A stretch of DNA of 64,000 nucleotides from Enterococcus_D entomosocium (GCF_030441895.1 NZ_JARJAS010000005.1), one strand, 5' to 3'; counted from the first letter of the stretch, positions 41,987-51,046 are shown. A program made the numbers and translations. Notes: generated by a model not told the origin, from the sequence alone.

Positions 41987-43132
41987 TTACGCCTGGTAGC
42001 GGCAGACGCCATCTAAATAGGTGGCTGTTACATTCATTTCTTGATCCAAAACAATAAAGTCAGCTGGGCGACCTTGTTTGATCATGCCGCAAGCATGGTC
42101 AATTTTACAGCTGATTGCTGGAATCAAGCTGGCCATCATGACCGCTTCTTGAGGGGTAGCGATTCCCCAGTCTACTACATTTTTCACAGCTTCTTTTAGT
42201 TTCAAAATACTACCAGCAAGATTGCCAGTTTCCATTCGAGCCGTTCCGTCTTTCACCACTACTGGAAATTCACCTAAAATATAATCACCATCTGGCATGC
42301 CGCCAGCCATCATACAGTCAGTGATCAAGGCAACATGGTCGTGACCAGCTTTTTCCATCAAAATCTCAGCTGCTTGAGGATGCACATGGTGGCCATCACA
42401 AATCAACTCTGAAAAAACTTCTTTTAATGAAAGTAGGGCACCAACCATTCCAGGCTCACGATGGTTTAATCCGCGCATACCGTTGAATGCATGAACAAAA
42501 ACGCTAGCACCAGCTTCAACTGCTGTTTGCGCTTCTTGTAATGTACCGTTACTATGGCCTAGAGCAACCACTACGCCTTCTTCCGTCACTTGCGAAACAA
42601 ACTCACTCACACCTTCTCGCTCAGGAGCCAAGGCGATTTTTTTGATAATTCCACCAGAAGCTTCTTGCCATTCATGGAAGGTATCGATATCAGGATCACC
42701 AAAATAAATTGGATTTTGTGCACCTTTATGTTCTTCAGTAAAGAATGGGCCTTCAAAATAGATCCCTTGGATTTTTGCTCCTGTAACTTCGTCTTTGACT
42801 TTCCCAACGGTTTCAGCAACATCCCGCAACCGTTCTTTGCTGGATGTTAAGGTTGTTGGCAAGAAGGAAGTCACACCACATGATAAAAGGCCTTCCGACA
42901 TGGCTTTAATGCCTTCTGCATCGTTGTCCATCACATCATGGTTCATAAATCCGTGGATATGAGTATCCACAAGACCCGGTGCTACCCATTTGCCTGAATA
43001 ATCTTCTACGTCTGCACCAGAAGGGACTTCATCGACGATCGCTCCGAATTCCCCCTCTTTGACCTCCAGGTAACCAGGGCCATGAACCGCTGATTTTAGA
43101 AAGAATTTGTCTGCGTAAATATATTTATTCAT
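41987..43132 (-). CDS. nagA: N-acetylglucosamine-6-phosphate deacetylase
   Basis: Deacetylates GlcNAc-6-P for amino-sugar use and wall recycling. The 381-residue amidohydrolase has the metal site VDTHIHGF, the substrate part GIYFEGPFF, His ligands in VALGHSNGT and HAFNGMRGLNHREPG, and the catalytic Asp in LITDCMMAGG. No nagB is next to it. A promoter and an HTH-TPR regulator gene lie directly upstream on the same strand. Confidence 0.94.
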   Translation of the reverse strand: MNKYIYADKFFLKSAVHGPGYLEVKEGEFGAIVDEVPSGADVEDYSGKWVAPGLVDTHIHGFMNHDVMDNDAEGIKAMSEGLLSCGVTSFLPTTLTSSKERLRDVAETVGKVKDEVTGAKIQGIYFEGPFFTEEHKGAQNPIYFGDPDIDTFHEWQEASGGIIKKIALAPEREGVSEFVSQVTEEGVVVALGHSNGTLQEAQTAVEAGASVFVHAFNGMRGLNHREPGMVGALLSLKEVFSELICDGHHVHPQAAEILMEKAGHDHVALITDCMMAGGMPDGDYILGEFPVVVKDGTARMETGNLAGSILKLKEAVKNVVDWGIATPQEAVMMASLIPAISCKIDHACGMIKQGRPADFIVLDQEMNVTATYLDGVCRYQA

Positions 43133-43164
43133 CTTGATCGCTCCTCTATTTCTTTTCTTCCTTA

Positions 43165-43193
43165 AAAGTACTCTTATTTAGGGAAGAAGTCAA
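43165..43193 (-). promoter_or_regulatory. Promoter of nagA
   Basis: TTGACT (+ 43188-43193) and TACTTT (+ 43165-43170) 17 bases apart on the minus strand, with the -35 inside the 67-base gap after the regulator gene. Confidence 0.7.
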
Positions 43194-43200
43194 GAAAGGT

Positions 43201-44046
43201 CTACACCACTTTGTCAGATTGGCGAATATCCATGACAGCACGATACAGCTGAAAACTTTTTTCGGCTGCATTTTCTTCTTTCAGTCTATAAAGTAAGTGT
43301 CCCTTCAGTTCAAACAATTCTTCTAGAAAATACAAACTGTTTTTTTCTCTGGCTAAGGAAATGCCTTCGTTCGTTACCTTTAGCGCGAGGCAATCTTCTT
43401 GTTGCTCCTTTAAAAAGACCGCATAATTGTAGTAAATTTTGGTCAATGATGTGGAGAGACGTTCCGGTGGCAATGCGTGCATGGCATCGTATGCTTTTTC
43501 TAAGTAAAAACGAGCTTCACCCAGTTGCAGCAAATCACTATAGACGCGACCCATGCAGCTCAGGATACGAATTTCCATCACCGACACATTGGTCTTATCC
43601 TGTTGATAGGAGTAGGCCAATCCTTTTTTCAGCGCCTCAAGGGCGGCATCATAGTTTTGATCGAGGAAATAATCACAGCTGCCTTGATAGTAGTAATACA
43701 TTTGCATATCTGAATCCAGATACAAATAATCCTTGATCGCCTTATCTTCCATTTTTTCCCGCATTTCTTGAAACTGCTTATGGACAAAATGTGATTCGAT
43801 TTCGGCAAAGATTTGATTGGTTTTGTTGATCTCTTCCGAATGAAGCATCATTACTTGATCTAAGGTGACTCCTAAGCGTTGGCAGATTTGATACATCACC
43901 CAGACATTCGGCAACTCTTCGTTGTTTTCAATACGGCTTAAAACACTTTGCGAACAAATATCTTCCGCTAACATCTTCTGTGTCATCTTTCGTTTCAACC
44001 GAATCGAACGGATATTTTGACCAAAAGATTCTTCTTTTTTCTTCAT
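43201..44046 (-). CDS. HTH-TPR transcriptional regulator (RRNPP-like, 281 aa)
   Basis: An XRE HTH covers residues about 9-62 (IRSIRLKRKMTQKMLAEDICSQSVLSRIENNEELPN). The rest is helical with TPR-like pairs, including MYYYYQGSCDYFLDQNYDAALEALKKGLAYS and GRVYSDLLQLGEARFYLEKAYDAM. This is the layout of Rgg/PlcR/PrgX-type regulators that bind short peptides. No obvious small peptide gene lies next to it. It is immediately upstream of nagA, but a separate promoter for nagA suggests the link may only be positional. Confidence 0.82.
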   Translation of the reverse strand: MKKKEESFGQNIRSIRLKRKMTQKMLAEDICSQSVLSRIENNEELPNVWVMYQICQRLGVTLDQVMMLHSEEINKTNQIFAEIESHFVHKQFQEMREKMEDKAIKDYLYLDSDMQMYYYYQGSCDYFLDQNYDAALEALKKGLAYSYQQDKTNVSVMEIRILSCMGRVYSDLLQLGEARFYLEKAYDAMHALPPERLSTSLTKIYYNYAVFLKEQQEDCLALKVTNEGISLAREKNSLYFLEELFELKGHLLYRLKEENAAEKSFQLYRAVMDIRQSDKVV

Positions 44047-44206
44047 AATCGTCCTCCAGGGGGAATTCTTATAAAAACCGAACGTTTCTTGTCAAAAATG
44101 CGAATTCGCATTTTTAATTTTCTTTATTTTAGCACATAATGACAAAAAGGAAAGCAATTTCAAGAATGTCTTGTTATTTTTCCACAATTTCAAATGAGGT
44201 GTTAAG

Positions 44207-44386
44207 ATGACGATCGACAGTACGATCTTTTTTACATGGGATGGCAAGAAGTATCAAGGGATCATCGAACGAGAATATGAGAACTCTGTTCTGGTTCAAG
44301 TCACCGATCCTAGTGCTGAAATGCTGGATAAATTTACCAATCGAATGATTGTGAGCAAAAAAAATTGTCAACCAGTTGCCGAATAA
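44207..44386 (+). CDS. DUF2187 family small protein (59 aa)
   Basis: ATG at 44207 with GAGGTG eight bases upstream. The product FFTWDGKKYQGIIEREYENSVLVQV...NRMIVSKKNC is a small KOW-like beta protein and fits DUF2187 (YkvS-like) in length and in its closing IVSKK motif. Function of the family is unknown. It is followed by a terminator and stands alone. Confidence 0.8.
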   Translation: MTIDSTIFFTWDGKKYQGIIEREYENSVLVQVTDPSAEMLDKFTNRMIVSKKNCQPVAE

Positions 44387-44392
44387 AAACAT

Positions 44393-44435
44393 AAGCACCA
44401 CTCCCTCACGGTTGTTGAAGGAGCGGTGCTTTTTT
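44393..44435. terminator. Bidirectional terminator between DUF2187 and aminotransferase genes
   Basis: AGCACC-A-CTCC pairs with GGAG-C-GGTGCT and is followed by TTTTTT; the left side carries AAAAA for the opposing gene. Confidence 0.85.
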
Positions 44436-44441
44436 ATATTT

Positions 44442-45659
44442 TTATTTCTGACGATAGGACGCCAAAAATTCTGTCATTTTTTCAGCAGTCGTTTTTAAGT
44501 CTTCCATATTAGGAAGATAAACGATTCGGAAATGATCTGGCTGTTGCCAGTTGAACCCACCGCCGTGAACCAGCAAGATGTGGTGCTCGTGTAAAAAGTC
44601 TAAAACAAATTGTTCATCATTGGTGATATTAAAGCGTTGAATATCAATTTTAGGGAAAATATAAAAGGCGGCTTTCGGTTTCACCGCTGACAATCCCGGA
44701 ATGTCATTGATTGCCTTGTGGATAAACGCTCTTTGTTCATAAATACGACCACCTGGTAATAGTAACTCATCAGAACTTTGATAGCCTCCTAATGCGGTCT
44801 GAACGATTTGTTGCGATAAGACATTCGAACACAGTCGCATCGAAGATAGCATATTCAAGCCTTCGATATAGTCTTTCACATGGGACTTGTCGCCACTGAG
44901 GACCATCCAGCCCACACGGAAACCTGCCACTCGATGAGACTTAGACAAGCCACCTAGCGTCACAACGAATCGATCTGGCGCTAATGTAGCAATCGGCATA
45001 TGGACATAATCATCCATGACTAATCGGTCATAGATCTCATCAGAGAAAATGATCAAGTCATGCTCACGAGCAACGTCGACGATTTGCTCCAAAATTTCTT
45101 TTGGATAAACGGCTCCTGTTGGATTGTTCGGATTAATAATGACGATCGCTTTGGTTTTGCTGGTGACCTTAGCTTTGATGTCCTCGATATCAGGATTCCA
45201 ATCTGCTTGTTCATCACAAATATAATGGACGGGCTTTCCGCCAGCTAATGAGATCGAAGCAGTCCACAAAGGATAGTCAGGCATCGGCACGAGCACTTCG
45301 TCCCCATTGTTACATAGGCCCTGCATACACATCGTGATCAGCTCGGAAACACCATTACCTGTGTAAATATCATTGATGGTCACATCAGGAAATTTCTGTA
45401 ATTGATAATATTGTTCGATCGCTTTACGGGCAGAAAAAATCCCTTTCGAATCAGAATATCCTTCCGATTCTCGCACGTTCATAATCAGGTCTCTAACGAT
45501 CTCATTTGGGGCTTCGAACCCAAAAGGCGCGGGATTCCCCGTATTTAATTTCAAGATACTGATGCCTTCTTCTTGCATCCGATCGGCTTCTTCTAAAACT
45601 GGGCCGCGCACATCATAACTGACCCCTTCAAGTTTTGACGACTTCGAAAATTTCTTCAT
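44442..45659 (-). CDS. Alanine-type PLP aminotransferase (AlaT/AlaA-like, 405 aa)
   Basis: A class I aminotransferase. PLP Lys lies in TLGGLSKSHRVAGFRVGW, with the PLP-contacting Asn in NPNNPTGAVYP, the Asp/Tyr in FSDEIYDRLV and substrate Arg in HFRIVYLP. The start KKFSKSSKLEGVSYDVRGPVLEEADRMQEEG and overall length match the glutamate-pyruvate transaminases of the AlaA/AlaT group. It would make alanine, needed in quantity for peptidoglycan. A promoter with extended -10 (TGCTATAAT, near 45735) precedes a 75-base leader. Confidence 0.9.
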   Translation of the reverse strand: MKKFSKSSKLEGVSYDVRGPVLEEADRMQEEGISILKLNTGNPAPFGFEAPNEIVRDLIMNVRESEGYSDSKGIFSARKAIEQYYQLQKFPDVTINDIYTGNGVSELITMCMQGLCNNGDEVLVPMPDYPLWTASISLAGGKPVHYICDEQADWNPDIEDIKAKVTSKTKAIVIINPNNPTGAVYPKEILEQIVDVAREHDLIIFSDEIYDRLVMDDYVHMPIATLAPDRFVVTLGGLSKSHRVAGFRVGWMVLSGDKSHVKDYIEGLNMLSSMRLCSNVLSQQIVQTALGGYQSSDELLLPGGRIYEQRAFIHKAINDIPGLSAVKPKAAFYIFPKIDIQRFNITNDEQFVLDFLHEHHILLVHGGGFNWQQPDHFRIVYLPNMEDLKTTAEKMTEFLASYRQK

Positions 45660-45677
45660 ATTCCATTTCTCCTTTAA

Positions 45678-45762
45678 CCATAGGTCAACGTCAGGTTATT
45701 GGTTCTCGTCGTTGATCTCTTTTCAGATTGAACCTATTATAGCAAAAAACTTTTACCTATGG
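45678..45762. repeat. Long-range inverted repeat flanking the aminotransferase promoter
   Basis: CCATAGGT (45678-45685) and ACCTATGG (45755-45762) are perfect inverted copies about 70 bases apart, one just ahead of the -10 and the other just before the ribosome site. A second inner pair, TCAAC/GTTGA, lies in the leader. They might be paired operators for a dimeric regulator. Confidence 0.4.
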
Positions 45763-45827
45763 CGAAATTTTTTTGCTTCTCCTTCATCTGTGCTTGTCCC
45801 GCTCTCATCTCGTAAATAGTGCGACAG

Positions 45828-46703
45828 TCAGTGATTTTCAGGAAAATACGTCAGATACAATTCATTTAGTGCCAAGTGCCCCACAGAAAAATCAGTGATC
45901 CCTGCAGCGATAAACCGTTGCGGTAGCTGAGGATCGCTGATTTCTATCAGATAGATCCGTCCTTGCAGATCGATGGTCACCGTCGTTAATTCTGGAAAAG
46001 CCACCAAAAAATCTGCCGAGTCCGTTTTTAAGTACAACGGTTGATTGACTAACGACTTGCGACCAAAGTATTCGTGAATGATCTTGCCGTCTTTTAAAAA
46101 CAAGACCCGATCCGCGTAGGAATCCAAATTCGTCAAAATATGCGAAGCAATCACGATCGCTTTCTTTTGCGCTCGCAAGGCTTTTAATACGTTAGAGATC
46201 AATTCCACATTGGTCGGATCCAAGCCATTCATGACTTCATCCATCAGCATATAAGGCGTATCCGTCACGATCTGCATCGCAAAACAAAGACGTTGCCGCA
46301 TGCCCAGCGAATAGGTACCCACAGGACGTTTGATATAGTCACTCATCCGCAAACGATCAATCGTTTCTTCCACTAAGTGTTCCTCTGAACGCCACATTCG
46401 CTGATACAGCTTGAGATGCTCGAAACCACTCAAATCATTGTACAAATCATTTTGGTCAGGAAAAAACGAAATTTGTTGATGCGCTGCCACTTCTGATTTT
46501 TTGGTCACATATACTTGACTGCCATTCAAAAATACTGCGCCTTCATTCGGCTGGATGAAATTCATCGCCACATTCAATAGCGTGGATTTCCCGGTGCCGT
46601 TAGGGGCGACTAACCCGACGATTTCCCCGGGAGAAAAGGCAATGGAAAGCTGATCCAATACTTTTCTCGTATACATGACCGTCACATTTTTCAGTTCTAA
46701 CAT
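45828..46703 (-). CDS. ABC-2 exporter ATP-binding protein (291 aa)
   Basis: Walker A VAPNGTGKST, signature SLGMRQRL, Walker B YMLMDEVMNGLD and switch His in VIASHIL identify an ABC ATPase; the EVMNGLD form replaces the usual EPxxGLD. The C-terminal 80 residues after the core are a typical accessory domain. It is the last of three genes with two ABC-2 permeases, 10 bases behind the second. Confidence 0.9.
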   Translation of the reverse strand: MLELKNVTVMYTRKVLDQLSIAFSPGEIVGLVAPNGTGKSTLLNVAMNFIQPNEGAVFLNGSQVYVTKKSEVAAHQQISFFPDQNDLYNDLSGFEHLKLYQRMWRSEEHLVEETIDRLRMSDYIKRPVGTYSLGMRQRLCFAMQIVTDTPYMLMDEVMNGLDPTNVELISNVLKALRAQKKAIVIASHILTNLDSYADRVLFLKDGKIIHEYFGRKSLVNQPLYLKTDSADFLVAFPELTTVTIDLQGRIYLIEISDPQLPQRFIAAGITDFSVGHLALNELYLTYFPENH

Positions 46704-46713
46704 ATCGTTCCTC

Positions 46714-47928
46714 CTATGCCAAATGAAATTTTTTGCGTTGGATCGTCACGAAGAAACACATTTCGATCAGAAGCCAAACGCCTCCTAATAAAAGCAACCC
46801 TTTTTCCATCGTAAACCCTGCAGAACCAAAATAAAAACGTGTCCAGCCTGAAAGGACTTGTCCCACATTTTGATACAGATAGACATACAGCGTTTTATCA
46901 AGGTAAGCACTGAACCAACGTCTTTGGAAAATATAGGGTGAAAGCAAGCAAAAACCAGCCAAAAGCAAATTAACCAGTTCTGAGCGAAACAGGGCACTGA
47001 ACAACAAGATGCCGCGACAATAAATAAACTGCAAAAAAAGCGTCGCAAGAAAACATTGGCCTATAAAAAGACCGATGGCTTGTGTTTCAAAAGCGTTGAA
47101 ATCTGTGATCGGGTAGCGAGCATCAAAGGTCGGTGATAAAATCGTGACCGGTAGTTCCAGGGAACCAAAGCCGAATTGAATGCCAGAACCCAACCAGAGA
47201 AAGAACATGGTCCCAAGCGTTGCAATTGCAGAACCGACCATCAATACTGCCGTTTTGCTCCAAAGGATCTCTTCTGCCGATAATGGCAGTGAAAGAAATA
47301 GGGATTTATGTCTTCGTTCTTTTGGCAAACAATCGATCGCCAAAAATAAAGAAACAGCAAGCAATAGAATCGGTAAATATCCAGTAAAACTTCGCTGCAA
47401 TGCCTGTATCCCCGTTTTTTGCTCCATGACTGCTTGCGAGAGTTTCTTATTCGGCAACTGGCTGAAGGCTTCCATAAGCTTAGCGGTTGAAGCATAACCA
47501 AAGCGACCGTCATAGGCAGCGTAGTAATTTTGAAACGTATAATAATCCGGTGTATAAAAAACATTTCGTTCATCGGTAAACTGCAACGCCAACTGGTACC
47601 ACGTAGTTGTTCCTCGTGCATAAGCTTGCCAGTTTTCATCAGCTAGTGCATCTAATCGTTGTTTTTCCGCTTCGTTCCATGGGGTAAACATTTCAACTGC
47701 TAAGCTTGCCGACCAATGGTCAGAAGGATTGGCTGCTTGTTGATCAAGAAAATCTTGTCGCACAGTATAGCGTTGTTGCATTTCTGTTTTATCTACTCGT
47801 TCAATCGGGCGAAAATCTTTTTGCCAAAAACTGTAAACGCCGCTATAGATAAGAAGCAAGCAAAAAAGACCAATAGTTTTCTTGCTCTTTAAGAGTTGTC
47901 GTAATTCAAATAAAAAATAGTCTTTCAT
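46714..47928 (-). CDS. ABC-2 type permease (404 aa)
   Basis: The protein starts MKDYFLFELRQLLKSKKTIGLFCLLLIYSGVYSFW, has one span, an external domain of about 150 residues and five more spans with LPKERRHKSLFLSLPLSAEEILWSKT as the cytoplasmic loop. This is the ABC-2 plan of lantibiotic-immunity or bacteriocin-type exporters. It overlaps the upstream permease by 4 bases. The cargo is unknown. Confidence 0.82.
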   Translation of the reverse strand: MKDYFLFELRQLLKSKKTIGLFCLLLIYSGVYSFWQKDFRPIERVDKTEMQQRYTVRQDFLDQQAANPSDHWSASLAVEMFTPWNEAEKQRLDALADENWQAYARGTTTWYQLALQFTDERNVFYTPDYYTFQNYYAAYDGRFGYASTAKLMEAFSQLPNKKLSQAVMEQKTGIQALQRSFTGYLPILLLAVSLFLAIDCLPKERRHKSLFLSLPLSAEEILWSKTAVLMVGSAIATLGTMFFLWLGSGIQFGFGSLELPVTILSPTFDARYPITDFNAFETQAIGLFIGQCFLATLFLQFIYCRGILLFSALFRSELVNLLLAGFCLLSPYIFQRRWFSAYLDKTLYVYLYQNVGQVLSGWTRFYFGSAGFTMEKGLLLLGGVWLLIEMCFFVTIQRKKFHLA

Positions 47929-49037
47929 CCTTTGCCTCCTCTCAACAAGCGATTCTGTTTATCCGCAACGAGCATCAAAGCTATACAAAGGAAGATCCAC
48001 ACCACTGTCAGCAGCCAACTAGCATAGACTCCCCAAGAAGTACCAGAACCCAATGCAAAGGCGCCCGAATAAAATTTATCCATAGCAGCTATATGAACTG
48101 GTAACAGTGGGATCTTTTGCAGCATCGGAATCAAGCCGAGCCCATAAAAAAGCACCAGCAAAAAGAAAGAGACGTATCGATTGGCTGCGATCATGTTCAT
48201 GACAAAACCTAAGCATTCGATCAAACCAATCAGCAAGCCAAAAGAAACCAGGCTATATAAAACGCTCTGCCAAAAAGGTAAGGCTACCCAATCCCCATTG
48301 AGATAGACGGCTACTGGATACTGCCAATCCCCGAACTCCCCCAGAAGGCTCATTGAAAGAAAGACGCCTAAGAAGAACACAATCAAAACGCCTAAATTTG
48401 TAATCCCTTTAACCACAATTTTACTTAACATCCGAATCGGAAAAATCTGCGGGTACGAGCGAATCAAAGAGAAGTGTTCTCTTTCTTCTATCAAATTGTC
48501 ACTGGCAAAAAAAGCCCAAAAGAAGAAGCCAAAATTAAGCAAAAAGGTTATTGCCAAAGCGACAGCGGTCTGGGCATTGGCAGCCGTGAGGACCGGCTCT
48601 TTTTCTTGCTCGACTAAAGCTTGATAGACCTTCTGATCTTGTTCGATTGCCCATAAAGGTGGCAAAAATCCTTTGTCATCAACTTCTGACGCCCAAATCT
48701 GCTTTTTTAGTTCTGCAATTTGAATACTCGTTTGATTAAATCGTTCGTATTCTTCCATAATCAAGTTGGATAACTGTCGCGAAGTCAGTGTATTGTTTTC
48801 AAGCAAAAGTTGATACACCTCTTGTTCAGCAGGTGAACCCGACTGATTGGCTTGGTAGCGATCAACAAGCCGTGAGGCTTCCGCTTTTTCTGCAGTGATC
48901 GTGGCGGGTAAGTTGATGGGTTCCATCAGCTTCAAATAAATGGAAAAACAGCAACCTAAACTAAAGGCACCAATGAGCAGGAAGAGGAACGTTTTCTGTT
49001 TGACAGATTTAGCTAACTGGTTTTTAAAGTAGTTCAT
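47925..49037 (-). CDS. ABC-2 type permease (370 aa)
   Basis: Similar plan to its downstream partner: a first span near residues 18-36, an external Gln/Glu-rich helical part (about 40-140), then five spans including LIEEREHFSLIRSYPQIFPIRMLSK. ATG 49037 follows GAGGAGAG, so the longer frame is unlikely. The two permeases probably form a heterodimer with the ATPase encoded last. No regulator or two-component system is adjacent. Confidence 0.82.
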   Translation of the reverse strand: MNYFKNQLAKSVKQKTFLFLLIGAFSLGCCFSIYLKLMEPINLPATITAEKAEASRLVDRYQANQSGSPAEQEVYQLLLENNTLTSRQLSNLIMEEYERFNQTSIQIAELKKQIWASEVDDKGFLPPLWAIEQDQKVYQALVEQEKEPVLTAANAQTAVALAITFLLNFGFFFWAFFASDNLIEEREHFSLIRSYPQIFPIRMLSKIVVKGITNLGVLIVFFLGVFLSMSLLGEFGDWQYPVAVYLNGDWVALPFWQSVLYSLVSFGLLIGLIECLGFVMNMIAANRYVSFFLLVLFYGLGLIPMLQKIPLLPVHIAAMDKFYSGAFALGSGTSWGVYASWLLTVVWIFLCIALMLVADKQNRLLRGGKG

Positions 49038-49145
49038 TTGCTCTCCTCTCAAAAAAATAATTATTCATTCTTTTAGCATACCTTTTATGGAAAAAAATGC
49101 AATCTAAAGTCTGAAAATTCTTTCAAATAGCATTAGGAAAAGTTA

Positions 49146-49175
49146 TTGACAAACCTGTTGAAAATCAGGTAAGAT
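49146..49175 (+). promoter_or_regulatory. Promoter of tRNA-Leu
   Basis: TTGACA (49146-49151) and TAAGAT (49170-49175) with an 18-base spacer, about 50 bases before the tRNA. Confidence 0.8.
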
Positions 49176-49233
49176 ATTTTCTAGACGCGGCGTGACAGAA
49201 CTACCTCAGCCTGCGTTTCCTTCTATAGTATTT

Positions 49234-49316
49234 GCGGAAATGACGGAATGGCAGACGTGCAAGATTGAGGGTCTTGTGAGCAATCGCTCGTGTGGGTTCA
49301 AATCCCATTTTCCGCA
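49234..49316 (+). tRNA. tRNA-Leu(GAG)
   Basis: The 7-bp acceptor stem GCGGAAA/TTTCCGC closes an 83-base class II tRNA with discriminator A. The anticodon stem CAAGA/TCTTG holds the loop TTGAGGG, anticodon GAG. A long variable arm (GTGAGCAATCGCTCGT) and the T arm with GGTTCAAATCC follow. CCA is not encoded. It is a lone tRNA gene with promoter and terminator. Confidence 0.95.
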
Positions 49317-49321
49317 TCCTT

Positions 49322-49353
49322 ACAGCTTCCCCATTGTGGGAAGCTGTTTTTTT
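49322..49353 (+). terminator. Terminator after tRNA-Leu
   Basis: A 10-bp stem ACAGCTTCCC/GGGAAGCTGT with a 6-base loop, followed by TTTTTTT. Confidence 0.92.
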
Positions 49354-49720
49354 GTTTGCTCAAAAGATTCCCCATGGCGATCCTTCGATGAATTCTTTCG
49401 ATCGCTTTGATCTTGAGCGTCTACTCCTAGAAAGTTGATACGAAGCTTCCTTTCCCAAATGTAAAAATCGATAAAAACTCTTTTATCATTGCATTTCACA
49501 CTATTTTTCATATAAAATGAATAATATAACAATTATTCTCAAAAGCTGGTTCGATGCTCCGCTTTTTCTTATTGGCGGATCAGAAACAGTTGCCTGAATT
49601 TACTGGTGATGAAAAATCTTTTCAGCATTTTTCCCATTCACCTTCTCTCCTCCTTCCCCCAGATAAACAAACCTCTTCCGACCGTTTTCTCAGTTACTTT
49701 CGATAGAAAGAAGGAGCCTA
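49354..49720 (+). other. Intergenic region upstream of the first Ltp-like lipoprotein gene
   Basis: About 370 bases without a gene. TTGCAT (49489-49494) and TATAAA (49511-49516), 16 bases apart, could be the promoter and would leave a leader of about 200 bases. A small inverted repeat (GCTCCGC/GCGGA region near 49555-49580) lies in that leader. No known riboswitch is recognised. Confidence 0.5.
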
Positions 49721-50956
49721 ATGAAAAAAAGAGTACTGATCACCCTATTGTCATTCGTTATTTTGCTTATCGGTTGCGCAAAGGCAGATGAAAAACTGTC
49801 AGAGACCTTTGCACTTGGCATCGACGCACGACTGGAATATACAAACCAATCCGGAACGGGCTGGGCCTATTATCACCCAGCAACCTTAGAGTTGTTGATT
49901 GCCGGCAGTCAAGCCGAATTGGCTATTTTGGAAGAGCTTGATTCTTCCGACGAAGATCTTTATCAGTTAATCAGCCACACAATTGATTTGATGGCAACCG
50001 CTGAACGAGCGTTAGTGGAGCGTCGGATCGATGTCCCTGCTTGGTTTGCTGCCCGCATTGGTTATAGCCAGGCTCTGGCTGCGATTCATGAACGGAGCCC
50101 TATCATTCTCAGTAATCAAGACAACCTCAACCGTCTACTGGAGGTAGCAAACGAAACGATTCCTGAAGCCGACCCGCGTCAAAAGCTGGGGCTTATGGCA
50201 GACGATATTGCGCAGCTTCAGCAGCTCACCGAAGATGAGCTAACTCTTCATCGCAGGATCAAACTTGACGACGAACTCACCGCCACTGTTTACCACACAA
50301 GTGAAACGAATGTTGACGTCTTCGTTTTTTCGAAGCCCGAAGAGGAGTACGCATCTGGATTTACTGTTCTTAATCGGGAAACTGCCGACGAGCAAAAAGC
50401 TGCATTCTATGAAACGATTTTACGAGGGCTGGTCGTAAATATTCCTCGTGAATCGTTGATGTTTATGAATCGATTCGATCAATCTTCAGATGAATATCAG
50501 CTGGCGGTGATGACCTATGGCTTTGATCATGACATTGATCAAGACATGGTCACTACCGTGTATCAACAGCTTCAAGAAGCAAACGCAAAACAAGAAGCAG
50601 CTACGGCTTTGCAGCAAGAGCAAAGCCAGCAAAACCAGGACGAACAAACTCAGACCGAGAATGAAGGAGCTTCAGAACAAAGACGAGCGATCGCACTTGC
50701 CGAATCCTATACGAACCTCATGGCTTTCTCACGTGCACGATTGATCCAACAATTAGAATTTGAAGGGTTTACCCATAATGATGCGCAATGGGCAGTTGAT
50801 CAGCTCACGATTGATTGGAACGAGCAGGCGTTGAAGAAAGCAAATAGTTACCATTCCTTGATGAGTCTTCCTCCAGACAACATTCGCCGGTTATTGGCTT
50901 CCGAAGACTTTTCAGAAGAACAAATCGACTACGCGATGACAAACATGGGTAACTAA
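49721..50956 (+). CDS. Ltp-like surface lipoprotein A (411 aa)
   Basis: A lipoprotein signal peptide ends at LLIGC (Cys19). The body has a helical start with YHPATLELLIAGSQAELAILEEL, a central region of unknown fold and a Gln/Glu-rich linker (about 285-310). The C-terminal 95 residues hold two repeats of the Ltp type: ALAESYTNLMAFSRARLIQQLEFEGFTHNDAQWAV and then ANSYHSLMSLPPDNIRRLLASEDFSEEQIDYAM. These match the Host cell surface-exposed lipoprotein family, in which phage TP-J34 Ltp blocks DNA injection by related phages. Whether this longer chromosomal form has that role is inference. A paralogue follows 200 bases downstream. Confidence 0.8.
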   Translation: MKKRVLITLLSFVILLIGCAKADEKLSETFALGIDARLEYTNQSGTGWAYYHPATLELLIAGSQAELAILEELDSSDEDLYQLISHTIDLMATAERALVERRIDVPAWFAARIGYSQALAAIHERSPIILSNQDNLNRLLEVANETIPEADPRQKLGLMADDIAQLQQLTEDELTLHRRIKLDDELTATVYHTSETNVDVFVFSKPEEEYASGFTVLNRETADEQKAAFYETILRGLVVNIPRESLMFMNRFDQSSDEYQLAVMTYGFDHDIDQDMVTTVYQQLQEANAKQEAATALQQEQSQQNQDEQTQTENEGASEQRRAIALAESYTNLMAFSRARLIQQLEFEGFTHNDAQWAVDQLTIDWNEQALKKANSYHSLMSLPPDNIRRLLASEDFSEEQIDYAMTNMGN

Positions 50957-50996
50957 AAACTAGCGAAGAAAAGGGCATCGCGATGCCATATGCTGT

Positions 50997-51046
50997 TGTA
51001 GTGACCCCAAAAAATTTGGTTTTTTGGTCTAACTTTGGGGGTCAGT
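50997..51046. repeat. Facing IS3/IS150-like terminal repeats without an insertion sequence between them
   Basis: TGTAGTGACCCCAAAAAAT at the left faces the complement of CTGACCCCCAAAGTTAGAC at the right, 7 bases apart. Both resemble terminal repeats of IS3-family elements of the IS150 group, which begin TGTA-TGACCCC. Nothing lies between them. It may be a collapsed element or a target of such elements; a plain hairpin is the alternative. Confidence 0.4.
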
